From Candidatus Jordarchaeum madagascarense (GTDB lineage Archaea; Asgardarchaeota; Jordiarchaeia; Jordiarchaeales; Jordiarchaeaceae): a stretch of DNA of 5,758 bases. The stretch lies in NCBI GenBank assembly GCA_019056875.1, contig DXJA01000289.1, positions 1-5,758 on the forward strand, given 5' to 3'. The translations under genes and the position numbers were made by a program. Numbering within the stretch: position 1 is the first letter of the stretch; the number at the start of each line of letters is the position of its first letter. This document shows, one piece after another, positions 1 to 4,282 of the stretch. Below the pieces are notes generated by a model that searched no databases, had not been told where the DNA came from, and was given only the letters and a program-made list of their open reading frames with translations.

Positions 1-48
1 ACACACATTTAATTTTCAAGTACTAGATTTATGTCACTTCATATCTGA

Positions 49-441
49 ATGGAAGATTATTCATTGAGTGAGGTTTATAGAAAGCTGAGAGAGAAGCTTG
101 ACAACATTCCTATTGGGCTTCCTGAGAGCGAAGGAGCCATTGATATTCTTAAAAACCTTTTCACCCCCGAGGAGGCTGAACTGGCGCTTAAACTGCCTAT
201 TGTTACCAAGTCTCTGGGGGAAATAGCCGCCGAGCTAAGGGAGGACCCGGTAACCCTCATGAAGAAGCTTGATAGCATGGCTGATAGAGGAACAGTCTTA
301 GTGATAGAGAAAGAGGGAAAAAGACTCTACCGGTTACTCCCCTCTGTGGTGGGATTTTGGGAGACTGCAGAAAAAGTTGATAAAAAGGTGCTAACCGCTG
401 CAGAATTTTTGGGAAAAACCCCGAAGGTTTTAATGAACTAA
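49..441 (+). CDS. Winged-helix domain protein, like the N-terminal domain of larger Fe-S proteins
   Basis: This 130-residue protein has a helical start (residues 5-36) and then a winged-helix-like segment (about 38-98). That segment runs from FTPEEAELALKL, through a helix pair around EIAAELREDPVTLMKKLDSMADRG, to a wing containing VLVIEKEGKRLYRLLP. The order 'FTPEEAELAL ... L..MA.RG ... YRLLPxVVGFWE' recalls the N-terminal domain of archaeal and bacterial 4Fe-4S ferredoxin-type proteins of about 350 residues. Here the protein stops soon after VVGFWE, with no cysteine anywhere, so the Fe-S part is missing. The DNA up to the next gene does not continue it. The start is the first ATG after an in-frame-unrelated short leader; no clear Shine-Dalgarno site is seen, so it may be leaderless. 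It may be a stand-alone sensor or regulator domain, or a truncated gene. Family resemblance is from memory; function is unknown. Confidence 0.7.
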   Translation: MEDYSLSEVYRKLREKLDNIPIGLPESEGAIDILKNLFTPEEAELALKLPIVTKSLGEIAAELREDPVTLMKKLDSMADRGTVLVIEKEGKRLYRLLPSVVGFWETAEKVDKKVLTAAEFLGKTPKVLMN

Positions 442-468
442 AAATTTTGAATTTATGCTTTGCGATAC

Positions 469-479
469 TTTAATTAAAA
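469..479 (+). promoter_or_regulatory. Possible TATA box for the uracil-DNA glycosylase gene
   Basis: A TTTAATTAAAA stretch lies about 55-60 bases before the TTG start at 532. An archaeal start site about 25 bases downstream would leave a leader of about 35 bases. The surrounding DNA is AT-rich, so the match could be chance. Confidence 0.3.
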
Positions 480-531
480 TGATGTCTTTTGTGAGAATGT
501 TGAAAATGGTTTCGCCGTGGGGTGTTTTTAA

Positions 532-1287
532 TTGAGTATTGATGATTTGTGTGAGGAGATAAGGAATTGTACTAGGTGCAGGCTTTCTGAGACTAGGACG
601 AATGCTCTTTGTGGGGAGGGGAATTTAAAGGCTAAACTCATGTTAATTGCTCAAGCTCCTGGGGAGAATGAGGATAGAGAAGGCAAAATGTTCATCGGCC
701 CTTCGGGGAGAGTATTAGATGAATTGTTGAGTGGGGCTAATATCGATAGAAAAGAGGTTTATATGACAAATCTGGTTAAATGTATGCTCCCGAAATACCG
801 GGTACCAAAGAAGGATGAAATTGAAGCCTGTAGCAGGTACCTAGATAGGGAGATTGAATTAGTGAATCCAAAGGTGATAGTCCCACTGGGTCATTATGCA
901 ACAAAATACATTCTAGAGAAGTATGATATTCCATTGCCACCAAAATCAGAATTTCAAAACTTTTATGGTAAGCTTTTTTTGACTGATAATAGAAAAGTAT
1001 TTCCTGTGCAACACCCGGCAGCTGTTCTCTATAATGATTCAATTAAAGAAGTATTAACAAAAAATTATCTTAAGATGAAGGTGCTCAGTAGAGATTGCAA
1101 ATGGTATCCGGTATGCCCGATGAAAAGATACTATGAGAAAGGAAAATTAGACAGAGAATGGATAGAACTCTACTGTAAGGGAGATTGGGAAGGCTGTGTC
1201 CGCTACCATATGGAAGAAGGGGGAGAACCACATCCAGATTGGATGCTACCAGACGGAAGCATAAATGAAAAATTAAAAAATTTATAA
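532..1287 (+). CDS. Family 4-type (Fe-S) uracil-DNA glycosylase with an extra cysteine module
   Basis: This enzyme should remove uracil from DNA, starting base-excision repair of deaminated cytosine. The core (about residues 1-185) has four cysteines placed as in family 4 enzymes that hold a 4Fe-4S cluster: C13 and C16 near the start, C84 and C100 mid-domain. Motif A is QAPGENED (41-48), followed by GKMFIGPSG (51-59); N80 and HPAA (161-164) complete the pocket. Family members normally have Glu where Q41 stands (GEAPG or GEGPG). E47, F54, N80 and H161 look conserved. The usual length is about 190-220 residues. This protein is 251, with a C-terminal module (189-245) bearing C189, C195, C215 and C222 and the pattern CPMKRYYEKG ... 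YCKGDWEGC ... HPDWMLPDG, probably a further metal site. The start is TTG, since an in-frame TAA at 529-531 directly precedes it, and GGTG at 521-524 is a plausible ribosome site. Assignment to the UDG superfamily is firm; the exact subfamily is less so. Confidence 0.9.
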   Translation: MSIDDLCEEIRNCTRCRLSETRTNALCGEGNLKAKLMLIAQAPGENEDREGKMFIGPSGRVLDELLSGANIDRKEVYMTNLVKCMLPKYRVPKKDEIEACSRYLDREIELVNPKVIVPLGHYATKYILEKYDIPLPPKSEFQNFYGKLFLTDNRKVFPVQHPAAVLYNDSIKEVLTKNYLKMKVLSRDCKWYPVCPMKRYYEKGKLDREWIELYCKGDWEGCVRYHMEEGGEPHPDWMLPDGSINEKLKNL

Positions 1288-1314
1288 AGAGGTAAAAGAA
1301 TCTCTAAAAATGCT

Positions 1315-1389
1315 ATGCTTTTTGGTAGCGAATAATATGCTTTTTCTCATATACATGCCTTTTTTCACTTTCCAATTATTCTGCTTTTT
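1315..1389 (+). terminator. Repeated T-tracts after the glycosylase gene
   Basis: Four short T-runs, three preceded by ATGC and one by CTGC, lie at 1315-1323, 1337-1345, 1355-1365 and 1382-1389. Archaeal RNA polymerase can terminate at T-runs without a strong hairpin, so this cluster is a reasonable terminator for the gene ending at 1287. There is only a weak GCTA/TAGC pair around the first tract. The rest of 1288-1436 holds nothing else I can identify. Confidence 0.5.
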
Positions 1390-1436
1390 GTACATTTTGA
1401 GTGGGCTGCTTGCTGATTATTGTTTCTAGCTCATAT

Positions 1437-1451
1437 AGAAAGGTTTATATA
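1437..1451 (+). promoter_or_regulatory. BRE/TATA promoter of the PadR operon
   Basis: The purine-rich AGAAAGG (1437-1443, BRE-like) is followed directly by TTTATATA (1444-1451), an almost ideal archaeal TATA box. Transcription should begin about 25 bases downstream, near 1473-1476, leaving a leader of about 40 bases before the ATG at 1517. The 3' end of the TATA box is inside the operator palindrome at 1449-1469, so a repressor there would block TBP/TFB binding. Confidence 0.7.
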
Positions 1452-1469
1452 TTACGTATTACGTAATAT
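1449..1469 (+). promoter_or_regulatory. Operator 1: perfect 21-bp palindrome
   Basis: Two 10-base arms, ATATTACGTA and TACGTAATAT, flank a single central T at 1459; every arm position pairs. The site overlaps the end of the TATA box and lies just before the expected transcription start. PadR-family dimers bind short AT-rich inverted repeats in or near their own promoter, so this is the likely autoregulatory site of the adjacent PadR gene. The binding assignment is inference from position and symmetry. Confidence 0.65.
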
Positions 1470-1477
1470 TATTCATC

Positions 1478-1498
1478 ATATATCGTAATACATAATAT
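1478..1498 (+). promoter_or_regulatory. Operator 2: diverged copy of the palindrome
   Basis: This 21-base site matches the reverse complement of operator 1 at 18 of 21 positions by hand alignment, with CGTAATACATAATAT its best-kept part. Its symmetry is imperfect. The centres of the two sites (1459 and 1488) are 29 bases apart, and this one falls just after the expected transcription start. Two sites of unequal quality suggest a high-affinity and a low-affinity position for the same repressor. Confidence 0.55.
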
Positions 1499-1516
1499 AT
1501 CGATGAGTGACTAAAA

Positions 1517-1882
1517 ATGGCTAAAAAATCCATCCCTCAAGAACTAATAGAAAATTGGAATCGACAGTTAAGGAAGGGAATCCTCGAACTGGCAGTTCTA
1601 GCAAGTATTGAGGAAGAAGAAATACATGGCTACGCCCTGATAAACCGCCTCAAGGAATCCAACATTTCAGTCACTTCAAGTACGATATACCCCATACTTC
1701 AGAGACTTGCTGATAGCAACCTGATAGAATCGAGATGGGCGGAGTTCGACCAGGGACATCCCAGAAAATACTACGCAATCACGGATACAGGAAGGCTAGT
1801 GCTTGCAGGATTGAGGGAAGAATGGAGAAACTTTACGAACCTAATAAATTCAATTCTGAAAAAGAAAGAGGTGAAAAAATAA
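1517..1882 (+). CDS. PadR-family winged-helix transcriptional repressor
   Basis: This 121-residue DNA-binding protein is probably a dimer that represses its own operon until a signal is sensed. The PadR signature is complete. It shows LRKGILELAVLASI (18-31, helix 1), HGYALINRLKE (37-47), then VTSSTIYPILQRLADSNLIE (52-71, the recognition region with the hallmark STIYPxLxRL), and the wing GHPRKYYAITDTGRLVL (80-96). The C-terminal helix EEWRNFTNLINSILKKK (about 101-117) is the usual dimerisation helix. The length is typical of the short PadR class (about 105-125 residues). The start is ATG with a GAGTGA-like site at 1505-1510. Its TAA is directly followed by the ATG of the next gene. PadR genes are very often paired with HAAS/DUF1700-like membrane proteins, as here. 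The two palindromes upstream fit autoregulation. The ligand cannot be read from sequence. Confidence 0.93.
   Translation: MAKKSIPQELIENWNRQLRKGILELAVLASIEEEEIHGYALINRLKESNISVTSSTIYPILQRLADSNLIESRWAEFDQGHPRKYYAITDTGRLVLAGLREEWRNFTNLINSILKKKEVKK
1868..1874 (+). promoter_or_regulatory. Strong ribosome binding site inside the end of the PadR gene
   Basis: GAGGTGA sits eight bases before the ATG at 1883 and within the last codons of the PadR gene. It fixes the start of the downstream gene and supports translation of both genes from one mRNA. Confidence 0.8.
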
Positions 1883-2659
1883 ATGGTGAGCAAAGAAGCC
1901 GAAACTATGATAGAGGACTACCTGAAAAAGGTGGATCAGAGCATGACCGATGTGAGCAAGGCTCGAAAACAGGAAATACTCAAAACCCTCAGGTCACACA
2001 TATTGGACGCCCTAGAGGATAAGAAAGGAAAAATGTCTGAGGCCAAGATTGTCAAAAGCACAATAAAAGACCTTGGAGTACCCAAAACAGAGAGTTTCGC
2101 TGAAAAGTTAGCCCCCTGGATCGTTATAGCCGTTGTTTGCTTGGGTATATTTGTCTTTGAAACCGTCACTGGACATGGATACATTTTTACAGTTCCCTCC
2201 CTTGTATGCTCCTTCTCCGCTTTGGGAATAGCTGAACTCTGGGGACATACCATAAGCAGAAGATTTGAGAACAGAAGAATAGATGTCATTGGTCTCTGGC
2301 TGGTCTACCTTGTGGTTGTAGCAGAGTTATTCCTACTCGGGCTTTACATTGCCTTCCCAGCCATAGGTTCAACAAGCATTCTAGATCTCGTTGTATCCAG
2401 AGGTATACTGATTGGCAGCTTTGATCCAACACTCATAGCAGAGTTGCTTTTGCTTAAGACCTTCAACGCTCTCCCAACTATAGGTGGACTCAGTTTGACA
2501 AGCATGGTTGTACTAATCGGAGGTATTCTGGTAATCATAATGTCAGCATTCATAATTATTGCGCCCAAAGAGTTCCAAAGCAAAAGGTGTCCTAACTGCG
2601 GGAAAGAAGTCGATGGAAACGCAAAGTTCTGCTGGAACTGTGGGGAAGCAATCCCATAG
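1883..2659 (+). CDS. HAAS-like membrane protein with C-terminal zinc ribbon, PadR partner
   Basis: This 258-residue protein is predicted to sit in the cytoplasmic membrane and sense or relay a signal to the PadR repressor encoded just before it. The N-terminal 75 residues are helical and soluble: MIEDYLKKVDQSMTDVSKAR, a second helix to about 47, then SEAKIVKSTIKDLGVPKTESFAEKL. This matches the HAAS/DUF1700 pattern (ending 'LG.P...A') found next to PadR genes. Hydrophobic segments follow at about 77-95, 101-120, 134-160 and 205-228, with a less hydrophobic stretch at 163-195. The tail is a zinc ribbon with C236, C239, C250 and C253 (CPNC-x10-CWNC). With four helices both ends would face the cytoplasm. 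The gene starts at the base after the PadR stop, with GAGGTGA eight bases upstream. The zinc ribbon could bind nucleic acid or protein. A truncated paralogue lies at 3950-4141. HAAS is assigned by pattern and context, not by search. Confidence 0.8.
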   Translation: MVSKEAETMIEDYLKKVDQSMTDVSKARKQEILKTLRSHILDALEDKKGKMSEAKIVKSTIKDLGVPKTESFAEKLAPWIVIAVVCLGIFVFETVTGHGYIFTVPSLVCSFSALGIAELWGHTISRRFENRRIDVIGLWLVYLVVVAELFLLGLYIAFPAIGSTSILDLVVSRGILIGSFDPTLIAELLLLKTFNALPTIGGLSLTSMVVLIGGILVIIMSAFIIIAPKEFQSKRCPNCGKEVDGNAKFCWNCGEAIP

Positions 2660-2667
2660 CCAACTAT

Positions 2668-2697
2668 CTTCTTTTCCCTTTTTTTATTCTCTTCTCT
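2668..2697 (+). terminator. Pyrimidine/T-rich terminator of the PadR operon
   Basis: A nearly pure C/T stretch with a T-run of seven (2679-2685) begins nine bases after the stop codon of the membrane protein gene. It has no hairpin, as is usual for archaeal termination sites. Confidence 0.6.
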
Positions 2698-2723
2698 ATA
2701 TAGGAATTATTTTGGCTAAAGCA

Positions 2724-2740
2724 TGGATTTAAGAAATCCA
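2724..2740. repeat. 17-base perfect hairpin
   Basis: TGGATTT and AAATCCA form a perfect 7-bp stem around a 3-base AAG loop, between the two convergent genes ending at 2659 and 2881. It could help protect or end either transcript. No long T-run follows on the plus strand. Confidence 0.45.
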
Positions 2741-2785
2741 AGTATTTTGCTAATATTCAAGTTGTAAAAAAGTTTGCTTGATATT

Positions 2786-2858
2786 GACTTTCGAAGCCCA
2801 GCCGCCTAACCAAGTGTCTCACTCGACTTGTTTTCTTGTTCCTTTTGTCTGGTTAAGC
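2786..2858. other. GC-richer structured block between convergent genes, weakly tRNA-like
   Basis: This block is richer in G and C than its AT-rich surroundings. On the plus strand GCCTAACCA (2804-2812) can pair with TGGTTAAGC (2850-2858) at eight of nine positions. CAAGT (2811-2815) can pair with ACTTG (2826-2830) and competes for two bases. On the minus strand, GGTTAGGCGG followed by a loop-like TTCGAAA recalls a tRNA D-arm and anticodon loop, but the stems do not pair properly. It may be a small RNA, a tRNA scar, or merely an untranslated end. Confidence 0.2.
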
Positions 2859-2880
2859 ATGGTGATTATTTTTGAAATAT

Positions 2881-3636
2881 TTATTGCACCGTGAAACCAC
2901 CGTCTATGACTATGCATTGTCCCGTTATGAAACTTGACTCATCGCTTGCCAAGTATAATACTAGGTTTGCAACGTCTTCGGGTTGTCCCATTCTGCCTAT
3001 TGGTATTATCTTTCTTATCTGTTCCATGACTTCTATATTGTTAGTAGTTTTAGTTCCCGTTGGATCAATCGGCCCGGGTGCGATGGCGTTAATGTTTATT
3101 CCAAATGGAGCCAATTCGAGAGCTAGTGTTTTGGTTAAACCTACTATTCCCGCTTTACTTGCTGAGTAGTGCGCTTGGTTAGGAAACCCAACCGTGGAGC
3201 CAGCCATTGAGGATATGTTTATTATCTTCCCATATTTTTGGCTGACCATCTTTGAAACAACGGCCTTAACGCAGTGGAAGGTTCCTTTCAGGTTTATGTT
3301 TAAAACTCTGTCCCAGTCTTGTTCCGTTATTTCTAAAAATGGTTTGAAGGGATATATACCCGCGTTGTTGACTAGGATGTCAATCCTGCTAAACTTCTTT
3401 ATGGTATTATCCACCATATTTTCTACTTCTTCCATTTTTGTGATATCGCACTTAACAGCTAATCCCTGTGACCCCGAAGACTTGATTTCGTTTACGACCT
3501 CCAACATCTTATCCGTAATGTCGGCGACTACAACCTTTGCCCCATTCTTCGCTAGGTGCAAAGCGATCTCTTTACCGATTCCTTGACTAGCTCCGGTCAC
3601 TATGGCAACCTTATTTTTTAATCCAACAATTATCAC
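2881..3636 (-). CDS. FabG-like short-chain dehydrogenase/reductase (SDR)
   Basis: This 251-residue protein, the standard length for classical SDRs, is a soluble, probably tetrameric NAD(P)-dependent oxidoreductase acting on a hydroxyl or keto group. A Rossmann fold starts with TGASQGIG (14-21). D39, at the end of the second strand (VVVAD), usually favours NAD(H) over NADP(H). CDIT (63-66) and NNAG (90-93) follow. The catalytic set is probably N115 (in NINLKG), S143, Y157 and K161 (Y-S-A-S-K). PG at 187-188 and the C-terminal ITGQCIVIDGG (237-247) are typical. The spacing from S143 to Y157 is one residue longer than in FabG. The start is GTG at 3636, supported by GAAGGAG five bases upstream on the minus strand. 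It resembles 3-oxoacyl-ACP reductases, but archaea lack a classical type II fatty acid pathway. A sugar, polyol or acyl-CoA substrate is therefore as likely, and the substrate is not readable. Confidence 0.93.
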   Translation of the reverse strand: MIIVGLKNKVAIVTGASQGIGKEIALHLAKNGAKVVVADITDKMLEVVNEIKSSGSQGLAVKCDITKMEEVENMVDNTIKKFSRIDILVNNAGIYPFKPFLEITEQDWDRVLNINLKGTFHCVKAVVSKMVSQKYGKIINISSMAGSTVGFPNQAHYSASKAGIVGLTKTLALELAPFGININAIAPGPIDPTGTKTTNNIEVMEQIRKIIPIGRMGQPEDVANLVLYLASDESSFITGQCIVIDGGFTVQ

Positions 3637-3641
3637 AAAAA

Positions 3642-3648
3642 CTCCTTC
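3642..3648 (-). promoter_or_regulatory. Ribosome binding site setting the GTG start of the SDR gene
   Basis: Read on the minus strand, GAAGGAG ends five bases before the GTG at 3636-3634. An ATG further upstream on that strand (3659-3657) is out of frame and soon stops, so the GTG start is preferred. Confidence 0.7.
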
Positions 3649-3670
3649 TTCAATTTCATAATCCAGAGAA

Positions 3671-3680
3671 TATTATATAA
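3671..3680 (-). promoter_or_regulatory. Possible TATA box of the SDR gene
   Basis: TTATATAATA on the minus strand lies about 40 bases before the GTG start. A start site about 25 bases downstream would fall near 3650, just ahead of the ribosome site. A second AT-rich candidate lies at about 3690-3702. Confidence 0.35.
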
Positions 3681-3744
3681 TGACTATCTTAAATTAATAA
3701 AACTGACTTAACTCACTGGCTGATGAAGGAAAATAAGCAGATTG

Positions 3745-3763
3745 AAAAAGGGGTTCTAAACCC
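3745..3763 (-). terminator. Hairpin plus T-run terminator on the minus strand
   Basis: On the minus strand GGGTT and AACCC form a 5-bp stem around TAG, followed by one more C and a run of five Ts (3749-3745). It lies 65 bases beyond the minus-strand stop at 3828-3830. It is best read as the surviving terminator of the gene whose 3' end remains there, and it shields the SDR promoter region. Confidence 0.5.
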
Positions 3764-3827
3764 ACGTAGAAATATAATAAGCCTCAAAACTTAGAAATAC
3801 TGCCACGGGAAGTGAAAATATTCGCAT

Positions 3828-3960
3828 TTAGCGGTTATCTATCTCAGCGTCAATTTTTTCTTCTAAAAGTTTAGAAGCAATTTTGTGTCCCTCCAACACC
3901 GCCCTAGAAGCATCTTCCATTGTAACAGCCCTATCCACTACTATTTTGCAACGCTTTTCC
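3828..3960 (-). pseudogene. 3' end of an unrecognised minus-strand gene
   Basis: On the minus strand a frame reads LEKRCKIVVDRAVTMEDA, continues with SRAVLEGHKIASKLLEEKID and AEIDNR, and stops at TAA (3830-3828). The composition is protein-like, with an amphipathic helix at the end. A terminator-like hairpin follows at 3763-3745. No proper start or N-terminal part is present: beyond about 3950-3960 the DNA becomes the plus-strand relic of the zinc-ribbon gene. The pattern 'KIVVD ... EGHKIA..LEEKI' faintly recalls the C-terminal cytoplasmic domain of cation diffusion facilitators. That is a weak guess, and some FAD-dependent oxidoreductases end similarly. A 30-residue product from the internal ATG at 3920 is possible but unsupported by a ribosome site. 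The upstream boundary is approximate. Confidence 0.45.
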
Positions 3961-4141
3961 AGCCATAGCTGGACAAAGTTTGACAGGCATGGTTGCACTA
4001 ATTGGAGGCATTCTGGGAGTCCTGATGTCCGCCTTCATACTTATTGCGCCCGGAGAGTTCCAGAGTAAATGTCCGAATTGCAGCAAAGATGTTGATGGAA
4101 ACGCAAGGTTTTGCTGGAACTGTGGAGAAGAAATCACGTAG
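3950..4141 (+). pseudogene. 3' relic of a second HAAS/zinc-ribbon membrane protein gene
   Basis: The plus-strand frame from AAC at 3950 to TAG at 4139-4141 encodes the last transmembrane helix (SLTGMVALIGGILGVLMSAF) and zinc ribbon (CPNC-x10-CWNC) of a paralogue of the protein encoded at 1883-2659. By hand alignment about 47 of 63 residues are identical. There is a single one-codon gap just before the first CPNC and no frameshift. Many differences are silent or conservative (K/R, E/D, I/L), so the copy diverged under selection before being cut. Everything upstream (PadR partner, HAAS region, first three helices) is absent; similarity ends at about 3945-3950, where the minus-strand relic begins. 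An internal ATG at 3989 could still yield a 50-residue one-helix zinc-ribbon peptide, but no good ribosome site precedes it. Confidence 0.8.
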
Positions 4142-4160
4142 ACCTTCTCTCTTATTTTTT
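4142..4160 (+). terminator. T-rich terminator after the zinc-ribbon relic
   Basis: A pyrimidine-rich stretch ending in six Ts directly follows the TAG at 4139-4141. It mirrors the C/T-rich terminator after the intact paralogue at 2668-2697, which supports the view that the relic kept its original 3' end. Confidence 0.5.
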
Positions 4161-4240
4161 GTACCAAGATCCAGAGATAGTTTGAATTTTATTCTGAGAC
4201 GTTTCATACACGAGTGCCGATGTGGGGTATGGATGTCTAT

Positions 4241-4262
4241 AAAAAAAGAGGGGAGGAGAGGA
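4241..4262 (-). terminator. Pyrimidine/T-rich terminator of the MFS gene
   Basis: On the minus strand a C/T-only stretch ends in seven Ts (4247-4241), starting about 20 bases after the MFS stop at 4283. The remainder of 4161-4240 contains a CATAC...GTATG inverted repeat (4205-4209 and 4227-4231) and no gene I can support. Confidence 0.55.
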
Positions 4263-4282
4263 GGTGTGTTGAAGGGGGATGC

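Noticed and set aside
1735..2022. Plus-strand frame of 95 codons spanning the PadR/membrane gene junction.
   Set aside because: It lies in another frame within two well-supported genes and is rich in Gly/Arg/Glu of no family.
2786..2830. A minus-strand tRNA-Ser (CGA) gene.
   Set aside because: A D-loop-like and an anticodon-loop-like stretch are present, but the acceptor and D stems do not pair and no T-arm follows.
3194..3586. Plus-strand open frame of 130 codons opposite the SDR gene.
   Set aside because: It is antisense to a complete, motif-perfect dehydrogenase and has no recognisable domain or ribosome site.
3931..4207. Two minus-strand open frames of about 70-80 codons opposite the zinc-ribbon relic.
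   Set aside because: Their sequences mirror the antisense of the intact paralogue (2344-2583), so they are shadows of the plus-strand coding relic.
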